A stretch of 50,648 bases of DNA, taken from positions 1 to 50,648 of the forward strand of contig QXWV01000014.1 of the NCBI GenBank assembly GCA_009911195.1, given 5' to 3'. Both the position numbers and the translations under genes were made by a program. The notes beneath the pieces were generated by a model. The model worked only from the letters and a program-made list of their open reading frames with translations. It ran no database searches and was not told where the DNA came from. This stretch comes from Lachnospiraceae bacterium. Its GTDB lineage: Bacteria; Bacillota; Clostridia; Lachnospirales; Lachnospiraceae. Of this stretch, positions 1 to 8,571 are shown in pieces (the stretch's first letter is position 1; every line of letters begins with the position of its first letter).

Positions 1-7
1 CAGTATT

Positions 8-75
8 CTTTTTTGGAGCGGGAGCGTGGCGACGGAGCATTTTATTTCCCTCACGGCGCCCGCCATCGTTAACTA
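8..75. repeat. Left arm of a window-spanning inverted repeat
   Basis: This stretch, starting in a T-run followed by ggagcgggagcg and ending at gttaacta, recurs as its reverse complement at 50530-50598 with only a handful of mismatches. It lies before the first gene and has no coding potential that I can see. The match stops sharply at both sides. It is probably one copy of a dispersed repeat or the end of a mobile element; its identity is not known to me. Confidence 0.85.
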
Positions 76-147
76 AATGACATTGGCATCCCTGCCCGCT
101 GTGACGTCCATGAAAATTGATTCCCCCTGCATACCTAATCCCCACCC

Positions 148-176
148 TTGCCGTGCCTATTTTATTGGGGTATAAT
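148..176 (+). promoter_or_regulatory. Sigma-A type promoter of the first gene
   Basis: A -35 box TTGCCG (148-153) and a perfect -10 box TATAAT (171-176) are separated by 17 bp. They lie about 50 bp upstream of the start codon at 226, which has an ACGGAGGT ribosome binding site. This is a sequence call only. Confidence 0.7.
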
Positions 177-225
177 CATAACAATAGGTAAAAATCTGAC
201 GAATTAATAAAACGGAGGTAAATTT

Positions 226-1002
226 ATGACAGACTTTTTCTCAAAAATGAACGCGGATTACGCCCAAAAACATTTTCCAGACGGTTCTGTATTTGAGAGC
301 GCAATGAAAACCGTCAAACGCAGGAGCATCGGTGGAATCTTTTTCTTTGCCTTGTTTTTTGCCGCCGCGCTATGCGGACTGGTGTGGGGAATTGGCAGGA
401 CGCTTAGTTTTATGTCCAATGGGGAAGACGATATGCTTAGTGTTGGCATCGTAATCTGCGGATTTTTCGGTGTGATTGTTTTGGTTTGCTTGCTCGTACT
501 GTTCTTCTTAATCAAAGGAACCCGGAAAAAACGGAGCGATTATGTCGCAGACTCCGCAAAACACAGCAAACTCCCGGTTAGTGACATTGAGGCATTTGAG
601 CAGCAGGCAGTGGCTTCTGACTGCTATATTTTGAAACTCACAACAGGGCTTGACCGGTTGCTTTCCAATGCTACGAACAAGGACGGGCTGCTTACAAGAG
701 ACTACATTTATCTGGCTGACCCCGCCCAGACCGTTATGCGTGTGGATAGTTTAAAGGCATGCTGCTTCAGCGACTATACATATTATATCAACACAGGAAA
801 TCGCCAAAAGAAAATCCATTGCCTGGCAATCTGCCTTATCGCTTCTAATGGCGTAAGTATCCTTTCCGATACTACCGAAGAAGCAGGGAAGGCTCTCATC
901 GCGCTCCTTAAGCAACGTAACAGCGCAATTGATACGAATGAGGGGAAGGTTCTTCCCGAGAATGCATTTGACAGCTACAAAAAGAGGGTACTGGAAGAAT
1001 AG
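226..1002 (+). CDS. Unknown membrane protein with two helices and a cytosolic C-terminal domain
   Basis: I do not recognise this 258-residue protein. After a basic N-terminus (KTVKRR near residue 30) come two hydrophobic helices at roughly residues 35-60 and 73-96, followed by a basic stop-transfer KGTRKKR and a soluble domain of about 155 residues. The soluble part has alternating hydrophobic strands (DYIYLAD, KIHCLAICLI, GVSILSD) and a final helix, a pattern resembling bacterial PH-like folds; this is inference only. The start is supported by ACGGAGGT seven bases upstream and a good promoter. It stands alone on the plus strand next to a repeat, so it may be accessory rather than core. Confidence 0.75.
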   Translation: MTDFFSKMNADYAQKHFPDGSVFESAMKTVKRRSIGGIFFFALFFAAALCGLVWGIGRTLSFMSNGEDDMLSVGIVICGFFGVIVLVCLLVLFFLIKGTRKKRSDYVADSAKHSKLPVSDIEAFEQQAVASDCYILKLTTGLDRLLSNATNKDGLLTRDYIYLADPAQTVMRVDSLKACCFSDYTYYINTGNRQKKIHCLAICLIASNGVSILSDTTEEAGKALIALLKQRNSAIDTNEGKVLPENAFDSYKKRVLEE

Positions 1003-1205
1003 CACGCCCTCAAACGAAAGAAACTGTAATTCAATTACCAGTCCCGAATAAAGAATTGGCCCAGCGGAATGCTCCGCACAATGGAAGACGCACAGCTTTT
1101 ATGCAAATTGCCAGGAGCACTCCGCAGCCAGGGCTTTTGACACCCGAAGCCTATAATGGAACAAAAGTACGCTGCTGCCTGCTGTTCCTACCATTTTCAA
1201 AGCAA

Positions 1206-2282
1206 TCATATTTGGGCGGAGAATTCTCCTATGCTTTTCGCTCTCGCAGCCAGCTTCAGCCAATTTTTTAGCATATCGGCATTTTTTTGTGCCCTAATTC
1301 TTTTTTGTAAACTATCCGGTATTTCCCCAAAATCCTCCAACAATGTAAGGATAGACTCCATTTTCCCCTCTGCTTTCCCTTCTGCTTTTCCTTCCATTCT
1401 CCCTTCTGCTTTTCCTTCCACTCTCCCTTCTGCTTTCCCTTCCCTTTTTACATCCTCAAGCCATTCGTCAATTGCCCTGCACATACTATCCTCCTCCTTC
1501 TTTCCTTCTTCGCTTTTTATTAATTCCTTCAAATTCCTGGAATTCGTCAGATGACTGAATACATATAAGCTTTCTCTGTCCATCTTCCAATACTTCTTAT
1601 GAGTCTCCACATATTTCCTGAATGCTTCCTTATCATTCCGCTTCTGATACAATTCCAGGAATGGGCCCAGCTCCGTTTTAAAATATTCAAAATGGCGGAA
1701 GCAGCTTAAATCCAGGAAATGTAGCGGGTATCTTGGTACCAGTTTAGTTAGCTGCCTGCTAAAGGGTTCCTCTCCCCCACCAAATTCCATCAGCTCATGC
1801 AGGTTTCTAGCCCCTGGCCAGTTCCCTTCGCCCCAGTATACCACCAAGGTGGCTATGGGCTTTAGCCTGTCCGTGCTCCGGAATCTATACAGCCGCTCCC
1901 CAGCATCGGCATACACCGCTTCCCCTTCTCCTGCCCGGTATTTCCGGTCGGCCTCCTCGTTCGCCTTTTGGATATTTTTCATCTGGCGGTAATATGCGAG
2001 AGCTTCTTCCAACATGACCCGTATGGGCATGCTGTAATCAACGGTTTTCTGGTTTTCAGCCACCAGGACGGCAAAGCGCTGCCCCTGCCTGCTCTGCTTC
2101 ATCACCAGGTCGCGCCTCTTTTCCAGGAACGTTCCTCCTTCCTTTAGCAGCACCGGGCTGGCTTCCTCCAGCTCCCCCGGCTTTACTAGCTGCCTGCCGC
2201 CAAACAGCGCCCCGTTCCATAAATCCGCATACCTGCGGGCATCCCCAAGGTATGACTTGAGTAACATGTCTTCTTTCCCCAT
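1206..2282 (-). CDS. PD-(D/E)XK nuclease family (Rpn/transposase-like) protein
   Basis: This protein of about 358 residues resembles the Rpn/PD-(D/E)XK 'putative transposase' family common in Lachnospiraceae. Visible family features are the N-terminal DARRYADLWNG block, a central PIATLVVYWGEGNW segment leading into the LHELMEF region, and a helical C-terminus. Family members are believed to be DNA-cleaving enzymes linked to recombination. Near the C-terminus is a charged run built from a repeated EGKAEG/EGRxEG unit (plus-strand positions about 1360-1445), a coding microsatellite typical of this family. The start at 2282 is chosen over an upstream ATG because AAAGGAGG lies six bases before it. 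No transposon ends are visible. I could not assign every catalytic residue. Confidence 0.8.
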   Translation of the reverse strand: MGKEDMLLKSYLGDARRYADLWNGALFGGRQLVKPGELEEASPVLLKEGGTFLEKRRDLVMKQSRQGQRFAVLVAENQKTVDYSMPIRVMLEEALAYYRQMKNIQKANEEADRKYRAGEGEAVYADAGERLYRFRSTDRLKPIATLVVYWGEGNWPGARNLHELMEFGGGEEPFSRQLTKLVPRYPLHFLDLSCFRHFEYFKTELGPFLELYQKRNDKEAFRKYVETHKKYWKMDRESLYVFSHLTNSRNLKELIKSEEGKKEEDSMCRAIDEWLEDVKREGKAEGRVEGKAEGRMEGKAEGKAEGKMESILTLLEDFGEIPDSLQKRIRAQKNADMLKNWLKLAARAKSIGEFSAQI

Positions 2283-2461
2283 TGAGCCTCCTTTTGCAGG
2301 AGATATGCACAAACCGGCTTCCCCCATGGATGAGTATTCCCCTGCCTAATTGAACAAATTGTTTGAAATAAAAGCACGATTCCGCTTGATGGCCTTTCCC
2401 GCCATTAGATAATACTTTATCAGAACAAAAATAGAATATCAGAAATATATGCTTTAAAAAG

Positions 2462-2490
2462 AGTATAGCATAGGAATCCCACGCTGTCCA
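2462..2490 (-). promoter_or_regulatory. Promoter of the PD-(D/E)XK gene
   Basis: On the minus strand TGGACA (2490-2485) and TATACT (2467-2462) are spaced by 17 bp, about 180 bp upstream of the start at 2282. The rest of the 2283-2525 gap is AT-rich and holds nothing else that I can identify. Confidence 0.6.
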
Positions 2491-2525
2491 CCAAAAATCA
2501 ATATTGCGACATAGTTTCCTAAAGA

Positions 2526-2557
2526 AAAAGGCTACCGATAGTAACCGATAGCCTTTT
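2526..2557 (-). terminator. Rho-independent terminator after manC
   Basis: Arms AAAAGGCTA (2526-2534) and TAGCCTTTT (2549-2557) form a perfect 9-bp stem. On the minus strand the hairpin runs into CTTTTTCTTT, about 30 bases past the manC stop codon. It closes the nucleotide-sugar operon. Confidence 0.85.
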
Positions 2558-2588
2558 CCTTTTTAAAGCCTCATTATACGAGCCGGAC

Positions 2589-3695
2589 TTATAAGTAATT
2601 CTCTTTCCCTTGTTCCTGCAAAATTTCCACAATTTTTTTCACATCCTGCGCCTTGCTTTTATCGCAGACCAAAACCGCATCTTCCGTTTCTACAATGATT
2701 ACATTGTCCAGCCCAATGGTAGCAATCAGCTTATCCTTCCCATAGGCAATACAATTTTGGGAATCGATATGGATTTGTTCGCCATATGCCACATTATTGT
2801 TTTCATCGGCATCATATAAGGTATCCAGAGTATCCCAGCTCCCCACATCGCTCCATCCAAAATCGCCATCCAACATTATCACATTGTCCGCCTTTTCCAT
2901 AATCCCATAATCGATGGAAATCTTAGGTATCATGGGATAAACCCGCTCCAAGACTTCCTTTTCCTTCTCTGTCCCGATGGCTTCTTCTATTTCCAGAAGA
3001 TATTTATAAATATCGGGCAACAGTTTTTCAAAATATTTTAAAATTACCGATGTCTTCCACACAAACATACCGCTGTTCCAAAGGTAACAGCCCTCGTCCA
3101 CATAAGATTGGGCAATGGAAAGGCTGGGCTTTTCCACGAAATCCGACACCGGATACGCGGTAATGGATTTATTGCTTGTTTCCCCTACCTTATGGGCAAT
3201 CTCTTCCATCTTTTTATTATACTTTATATACCCATATCCGGTAGCCGGTTCGGTCGGTTTGATTCCTATAGTCACCAGCCTGTCCGTTTTTTCTGCCAGT
3301 TCCATGGCAAAATCCATCACTTCCTTATAGGCATCCTTATCTTTCACATAATGGTCGGAAGGCAGCACACACATCACGCTGTCCCCATACTTCTTCTGGA
3401 TAGCTACTGCCGCATAGCCGATGCAAGCCGATGTATTCCTTGCCGCCGGTTCCGCCAATATCCTGCCATGCCCAAGGCGGCCGGCTGTCATTTCTTCCAT
3501 AAGCGGCGCCTGGCTCGCATTAGTCACTATAAAAATATTCTCCATCGGCACATTGCCCGCAATCCTGTCAATGGTTTCATTCACCATTGTATCTTTTCCT
3601 GTCAGATTTAAAAATTGCTTCGGCATCTGTTTGCGGCTCAAAGGCCAGAACCTTGTTCCTCCCCCGCCCGCCATTATCACACTGAATCTTCCCAT
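2589..3695 (-). CDS. manC: Mannose-1-phosphate guanylyltransferase
   Basis: This cytosolic enzyme makes GDP-mannose from GTP and mannose-1-phosphate. The N-terminal nucleotidyltransferase signature GGGGTRFWPLSRKQMPKQF is at residues 10-28, with VLPSDHYV near 110, FVEKP near 190 and the metal-binding region GDFGWSDVGSWD near 280. At 368 residues it is the short form, lacking the C-terminal phosphomannose isomerase domain of the bifunctional enzymes. It is the last gene of the minus-strand run rfbD, PAP2, membrane protein, fcl, manC, 45 bases after fcl. GDP-mannose is the precursor that the neighbouring fucose synthase route needs; a GDP-mannose dehydratase (gmd) is not in the window. Confidence 0.95.
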   Translation of the reverse strand: MGRFSVIMAGGGGTRFWPLSRKQMPKQFLNLTGKDTMVNETIDRIAGNVPMENIFIVTNASQAPLMEEMTAGRLGHGRILAEPAARNTSACIGYAAVAIQKKYGDSVMCVLPSDHYVKDKDAYKEVMDFAMELAEKTDRLVTIGIKPTEPATGYGYIKYNKKMEEIAHKVGETSNKSITAYPVSDFVEKPSLSIAQSYVDEGCYLWNSGMFVWKTSVILKYFEKLLPDIYKYLLEIEEAIGTEKEKEVLERVYPMIPKISIDYGIMEKADNVIMLDGDFGWSDVGSWDTLDTLYDADENNNVAYGEQIHIDSQNCIAYGKDKLIATIGLDNVIIVETEDAVLVCDKSKAQDVKKIVEILQEQGKENYL

Positions 3696-3740
3696 TTTTA
3701 CACTTTGCTCCTTTCCCAGTCCTTCCTTTTTCTTCGTTCC

Positions 3741-4691
3741 TTATCTCCCATTCATCCTGGCCGTATCAATATTTTCCTTGAACCATTCATAAGCCAGCTT
3801 CACGCCCTCTTCCAATTCCACTTTGTGCTGCCATCCTATAGCGTGGAGCTTATCCACGCTGGTGAGCTTCCTCGGCGTTCCGTCGGGCATATCATGATTC
3901 CAGATTATTTTCCCCTCAAAGCCTACCGTGCTGCATACTATTTCTGCCAGCCCTTTAATCGAAACCTCTTTTCCTGTACCGATATTTACGTGCTGTTCCC
4001 CGCTGTAATTTTCCAGCAGGAACACACAGGCATCCGCCATATCATCCACATATAAAAATTCCCTCAGCGGACTTCCCGTTCCCCACAGTTCCACAGATTC
4101 CGCCCCGCCCACCTTGGCTTCATGGAATTTACGTATCATGGCGGGGAGCACATGGGAATCCTGCAAATCAAAATTGTCATATGGCCCGTACAAATTTGTC
4201 GGCATACAGCTTATGAAATCATCCCCATATTGCATCCTGAAAAATCTGCACATTTCCAATCCGGCAATTTTCGCTATGGCATAGGCTTCATTCGTTTCTT
4301 CCAAAGGCCCCGTCAGCAGCGCATCCTCCGGTATCGGCTGGGGCGCCATACGTGGATAAATGCATGTGCTTCCCAAGAATAAAAGCTTCTTTACATGAAA
4401 ATCATGGCAGCACTTAATTACATTGCACTGCACCTGCATATTTTCATAAGCAAACTCCGCCGGTTTTGTCTTGTTGGCATTGATACCTCCAACCTTTGCC
4501 GCGGCCAGTACCACTATATCCGGTTGTTCCTCTTCAAAAAAACGGGTTACGTCCGCTTGATTGGTCAAATCCAGCTCCTTATGCGTCCTCCCCACAATAT
4601 TGCAGTATCCCTTGGACTGCAAGTTCCTTACGATAGCGCTGCCCACCAATCCCCTGTGCCCTGCCACATATATTTTATCAGACTTATTCAT
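3741..4691 (-). CDS. fcl: GDP-L-fucose synthase
   Basis: This is an NADPH-dependent epimerase/reductase converting GDP-4-keto-6-deoxymannose to GDP-L-fucose. The extended SDR fold is shown by the nucleotide-binding GHRGLVGSAI near the N-terminus, STCIYPRMAPQPIPE around residue 105 and the catalytic Y-x3-K in YAIAK around 135. The length (316 residues) is usual for the family. The start at 4691 has AAGGAGGGAGT directly upstream, better than the ATG 18 bases earlier. With manC downstream it supplies activated 6-deoxyhexose for surface glycans. The gmd partner is not in the window. Confidence 0.95.
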   Translation of the reverse strand: MNKSDKIYVAGHRGLVGSAIVRNLQSKGYCNIVGRTHKELDLTNQADVTRFFEEEQPDIVVLAAAKVGGINANKTKPAEFAYENMQVQCNVIKCCHDFHVKKLLFLGSTCIYPRMAPQPIPEDALLTGPLEETNEAYAIAKIAGLEMCRFFRMQYGDDFISCMPTNLYGPYDNFDLQDSHVLPAMIRKFHEAKVGGAESVELWGTGSPLREFLYVDDMADACVFLLENYSGEQHVNIGTGKEVSIKGLAEIVCSTVGFEGKIIWNHDMPDGTPRKLTSVDKLHAIGWQHKVELEEGVKLAYEWFKENIDTARMNGR

Positions 4692-4772
4692 ACTCCCTCC
4701 TTCTTTCATAATACTGCGATAACTTTTGTCAGATATATTGCCAGAATATTCCCCTTAACAGTGTTCCCTCAC

Positions 4773-6458
4773 TTACTTCATTTCTTTATGTCTGAATCCG
4801 TCCTTTAATCCCGTTCCGCGCAGCTCTATCCCCGCACGCCCAGGGGAAGAAGGAAACGCTTCATATCCCACCCTGTCCCCTTCTACAGGGTAATGGAAAA
4901 TTATCCCTTCCAATTCATAATTTTCCGTCTCAAAGTTCTCATATTCCTTCTGATATACAAAATAATCCGTAGAAAACCCCAGCGCAATTTCTTTCCCAAA
5001 AGCCAATAGTTTGTAACAGCCTGCCGCTGCAAGCAGGCCATATACCGCCAGCCATATATATTTTCCGGGATTCCCCTCACCAATCAGCCACATTGCCAGA
5101 CCGCCGAAGGTAATCGGAGCCGCCAGCCATACATAAACGCATCCATAGCGGATTAAAGGCGCAGAAAGCAGCCAGAATACAAAGGACAGGTTTACCGTTA
5201 TGGCTGCCAGCATCCAATCCCGCTGCTTATCCATTTTCTTCAGCCACGCAGCAAACCACGCTATGGCCGATACAGGAACTGCCCCAACCCCTGACAAAAT
5301 GAACAGCTTATCCAATGCTGTCTGGGATAAAAACCACTCTTTCATCCATATCCTTATGGATTCCCCATACCTCGCCACATCATATATCCCACGTCCCCAT
5401 ACCTGGATTTCCCTTGCATCATAGTCCGCAATCCCTTTCGGAATCTTCCAGTCTACAGGGAAAAAATCAAGCCATGTAAAAGGATAAACAAGCCAGCCGG
5501 AAATCAATATGTTACGTATCAGATAGGGCAGCATAATAATTGCCCCAAGGCCGATAAACCCCAGGATTCCTTTCCCGTTTTTTTCTTTTATCAGCATTGC
5601 CGCCGGTTTTACTGCCAACCATATAATAAAAGCTGCCGACAGCTTAAGGCTCATCGTATATACGCACACCAATGCCAGAAGCCCATAGGGAAACCAGTCT
5701 TTTTCCCCGCATTCCACTAAATCAAGGTAACGTATCACTATATAGAATACCGTTAAAACCATAAAGTAATCCGAAGCAGGAGATATCATTTCATCAAAAA
5801 TAATCATGAGGTAATAAAATCCCATCAACCTTGCAATATCCGACAAAATCAAACCTTTCCTTTTCCATGCCATGGATATCTCACTGCACACCTTTGCCAA
5901 AAGCAAAGCAAAAAAACCAGCCACACAATGGTAAGACTGCCCACCCAAAAAAGCAAAGCTATATAAGGCGGACAGGGAAAAAGCAGAGCTGTTATAGGCC
6001 AGCCTGCAATGCAGGTTGCCCAGCCCCTTCACCACACCGAATTCTTCTATCCAACGGATGCTCTGGGCATGGTACAGCCCGGTGTCATAATGGATAATTC
6101 CCCGGGATGTTCCATAAGCAAACAGCAAAAACAAAAATAAGCAGAATACCTTCCTCCCCTTGGGAATGCAGTCCATCTGCCTTTTCAGTCCCCCCCATAG
6201 TTTTCGGCGGAATATTATTGCCGACAAAATACATATTCCTGCCAGCAAAAGATTCGCCGACAAACCCACTTTATGAAACAGGCTAAATAGCTGTGCATAA
6301 ACAGTTAATGCCACCAGCCCGGCCATCACATAACTGTCCGGCCGGAAAACCCGGCCTTCCTCTTTACCGAATATATGCCCCATGCCCGACAGCACTAAAA
6401 ACCCCGTCAGGTAGGAACTTCCTAAAATATATAGAAAAATAAGACAGACTGAAAGCAT
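4773..6458 (-). CDS. Large polytopic membrane protein, glycan-related
   Basis: This protein of about 561 residues has at least ten to twelve hydrophobic helices spread over its first 480 residues, then a soluble tail of about 75 residues. A loop holding HYDTGLYHAQSIRWIEE (about residue 127-143) with acidic and histidine residues follows an early helix, a layout seen in GT-C-type membrane glycosyltransferases and in related LIC_10190-like proteins. The position between a PAP2-like protein and GDP-fucose synthase suggests a role in transferring or polymerising surface sugars; this is inference. The start at 6458 is chosen because AGAGGA lies seven bases upstream. Confidence 0.75.
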   Translation of the reverse strand: MLSVCLIFLYILGSSYLTGFLVLSGMGHIFGKEEGRVFRPDSYVMAGLVALTVYAQLFSLFHKVGLSANLLLAGICILSAIIFRRKLWGGLKRQMDCIPKGRKVFCLFLFLLFAYGTSRGIIHYDTGLYHAQSIRWIEEFGVVKGLGNLHCRLAYNSSAFSLSALYSFAFLGGQSYHCVAGFFALLLAKVCSEISMAWKRKGLILSDIARLMGFYYLMIIFDEMISPASDYFMVLTVFYIVIRYLDLVECGEKDWFPYGLLALVCVYTMSLKLSAAFIIWLAVKPAAMLIKEKNGKGILGFIGLGAIIMLPYLIRNILISGWLVYPFTWLDFFPVDWKIPKGIADYDAREIQVWGRGIYDVARYGESIRIWMKEWFLSQTALDKLFILSGVGAVPVSAIAWFAAWLKKMDKQRDWMLAAITVNLSFVFWLLSAPLIRYGCVYVWLAAPITFGGLAMWLIGEGNPGKYIWLAVYGLLAAAGCYKLLAFGKEIALGFSTDYFVYQKEYENFETENYELEGIIFHYPVEGDRVGYEAFPSSPGRAGIELRGTGLKDGFRHKEMK

Positions 6459-6564
6459 GTCCATTTCCTCTCATAGCTAATTTTCAGTAAAAGTTCAGCC
6501 TTTGGCTTCGCTTTTACAATTTTCATTTATGATTCTGCAATGCCTGGGATTGCTTTTCTACAAA

Positions 6565-7017
6565 TTACAGGTACATAAGCACTGCTATCAAGATACCAAG
6601 AAATGCCCCCATAAGGACTTGCAGGGGCGTATGCCCTACAAATTCTTTCAGCTTGTCTTCCACACTCATTTCTTTTCCCATCTTGGTAAACAGTTCCATC
6701 ATTTCATTGAGAACCTTAGCCTGAATCCCAGTTTCTCTCCTTACCCCCATAGCATCATACATCACAACAATGGCAAAAATAGCAGCCATGGCAAACTGGA
6801 AGCTTCCTCCTCCATATTCCAGCCCCGCCGCTGTTGCCAGCGCACAGACTGTAGATGAATGGGAACTGGGCATCCCCCCACTGCCAACCAGGCGCTCTGC
6901 CACAAATTTACGGTTGAACCACATATGGATTATCGTTTTTAGTATCTGCGCTACAAACCATCCGCTGACTGAGGCCATAAAAATACGGTTATTTATCAAA
7001 TCGCCCAAAAAATCCAT
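6565..7017 (-). CDS. Divergent PAP2 family membrane protein (DUF212/YuiD)
   Basis: This small membrane protein of about 150 residues matches the divergent PAP2 family. The signature GSGGMPSSHSSTVCALATA near residue 45 carries the phosphatase-like SxxH pattern, followed by YDAMGVRRETG near residue 88. Four or so hydrophobic helices are visible. Relatives are thought to be phosphatidic or polyprenyl phosphatase-like enzymes, but activity is unproven. It lies 16 bases after rfbD and about 100 bases before the large membrane protein, consistent with an envelope role. The start at 7017 follows AAAAGGA; a TTG two codons earlier is possible. Confidence 0.85.
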   Translation of the reverse strand: MDFLGDLINNRIFMASVSGWFVAQILKTIIHMWFNRKFVAERLVGSGGMPSSHSSTVCALATAAGLEYGGGSFQFAMAAIFAIVVMYDAMGVRRETGIQAKVLNEMMELFTKMGKEMSVEDKLKEFVGHTPLQVLMGAFLGILIAVLMYL

Positions 7018-7033
7018 CCCCAAAATCCTTTTC

Positions 7034-7894
7034 CTATACGTTTTTCAAATATGCCCCTATTGCATCATGCCAATCCGCAAACTGAAAGTCTGTGGTAAGG
7101 CGCAGCATATAATTATCCAATACCGAATATGCCGGCCGTGCAGCCGAAGCCGGATTGTCTTTCATATATTCCTCTGTTGTAATTTCTTCCACCACTGTTG
7201 TTTTCCCGGCCAGCCTGAAAATTTCCTTCGTAAAATCAGCCCAGCTACAAAAACCTTCACACGTTCCATGGAATATCCCATAGTTTTCGGTAGGCAGCAG
7301 ATAAGCGACCGCTTTGGCAAGTTCGTCCGCACTGGTAGGATTCCCTACCTGGTCTCCCACTACCCTCACTTTATCGTTAGTTTCCGAAAGGCGCAGCATT
7401 GTTTTTACAAAATTTTTCCCTTCCCCATATAGCCAAGCAGTCCTTATAATAAAATAGTCTTTGGCAAAATCCCTGACGAAATTCTCCCCTGCCAGCTTGG
7501 ATGCCCCATATACCCCTAATGGGTTCGTGGCATCGAATTCCAGATAAGGTCTGCTGCCGTTCCCGGCAAATACATAATCCGTAGAAATCTGCATCAGCTT
7601 TGCCCCTGTTTCCGTCGCTGCTATGCTAAGGTTACGTGGCCCGATAGCATTTATCCTGTATGCATTATCCACATCCGTTTCGCAGGCATTTACATTCGTA
7701 TGCGCCGCGCAGTTAATAATGGCATAAGGCTTTACCGACCGGACAAATTCCATCACCTTATCAATATCTGTAATATCCAGTTCCGCCACATCCGTATTCA
7801 CCAGTTCCAGTTCCTGGCTACCTTCATACAGCTTATTTACGGCAATCCCCAACTGCCCTTTGCAGCCGGTCACTATTACTTTTTTCCTTTGCAT
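7034..7894 (-). CDS. rfbD: dTDP-4-dehydrorhamnose reductase
   Basis: This NAD(P)H-dependent SDR-family reductase catalyses the last step of dTDP-L-rhamnose synthesis. The nucleotide-binding TGCKGQLG is near the N-terminus, NCAAHTNV near residue 63, STDYVFAG near 105 and the catalytic YGASK near 128. At about 286 residues it has the usual length. Of three nearby ATGs, 7894 sits six bases after GAGG and is preferred. It heads the minus-strand run of envelope genes; the other rml genes are not in the window. Its upstream region is unusually rich in hairpins (see 7981-8089). Confidence 0.93.
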   Translation of the reverse strand: MQRKKVIVTGCKGQLGIAVNKLYEGSQELELVNTDVAELDITDIDKVMEFVRSVKPYAIINCAAHTNVNACETDVDNAYRINAIGPRNLSIAATETGAKLMQISTDYVFAGNGSRPYLEFDATNPLGVYGASKLAGENFVRDFAKDYFIIRTAWLYGEGKNFVKTMLRLSETNDKVRVVGDQVGNPTSADELAKAVAYLLPTENYGIFHGTCEGFCSWADFTKEIFRLAGKTTVVEEITTEEYMKDNPASAARPAYSVLDNYMLRLTTDFQFADWHDAIGAYLKNV

Positions 7895-7980
7895 ATTCAT
7901 CCTCATTTCTGTACTGCTTTTTCCCAGCCCCGCCGCTTTAGCCCCTTGCCTGTATGCATTTCGCCAAGATTATGAGCCAT

Positions 7981-8089
7981 CGAGCAGGAAAGGCTTTTCC
8001 TACTCGTTGCGCGGCCTGTATGCCGCATAGCGGCATAGCTCCTCTGTACAGGGCTGTACATAAATATTTGTGTCAGGCAGCACACTGCC
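7981..8089 (-). other. Cluster of four back-to-back hairpins upstream of rfbD
   Basis: The gene-free stretch 7895-8571 contains four consecutive inverted repeats: CGAGcAGGAAA/TTTCCTaCTCG (7981-8006), TATGCCGC/GCGGCATA (8019-8037, perfect), TGTACAG/CTGTACA (8045-8060) and GGCAG/CTGCC (8076-8089). Lengths and spacing are regular enough to suggest a structured RNA leader or a palindromic repeat element rather than chance. The block lies about 90-200 bases upstream of rfbD. The rest of the gap, 8090-8490, is AT-rich with no convincing gene. Confidence 0.6.
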
Positions 8090-8493
8090 ACAAAATATGT
8101 GTCTAGTTTCCGGAATGCCCTTATAACGGTAAAAACAAAATATTTATAACGTTATCAAAGACACACAAAACACCCAATTATAGAAACATCATACATCCCT
8201 TGCCTTTATTATGCAAGTAAAATTATTTACCCATAACTCCTTCCACATGGTTGCCCATTCCCTGCCATGGCCTCACCATACGCTTTCCGACGGGTAATAT
8301 ACCGCTCCCCCTTTGGCTGAAAGTGTATTGAAGCAAGGCTGGGTTTGTTCTACTTCTTTCATAATCATAAAAGCTTTTTTTCGGCAGTTTACCTATCCTA
8401 TCCCCCATTCTTATAGCAAAATCGTTATAAAATCTTAAGATTTTTGTTTATATTTTTCTCTCTTTCTATAGTGACTATCCCTATTTTATGTGA

Positions 8494-8499
8494 TATAAT
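8494..8499 (+). promoter_or_regulatory. Putative -10 box of the lipoprotein gene
   Basis: A perfect TATAAT lies about 72 bases before the lipoprotein start at 8572. The -35 region is weak (TAGTGAC about 18 bases upstream). A long AT-rich tract at 8430-8470 could act as an UP element. Confidence 0.5.
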
Positions 8500-8571
8500 G
8501 GCGATTGTGGTCATTTAGTATATTCAACATTATGTATTTGAATACCATTTTTTATGAAAGCGAGGACTATT

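Noticed and set aside
1056-1271. Plus-strand reading frame after the first membrane protein gene
   Set aside because: No binding site, overlaps the end of the nuclease gene on the other strand, and no recognisable family.
8223-8408. Small minus-strand gene of 61 codons upstream of the lipoprotein gene
   Set aside because: No convincing ribosome binding site, no recognisable family and a composition close to random.
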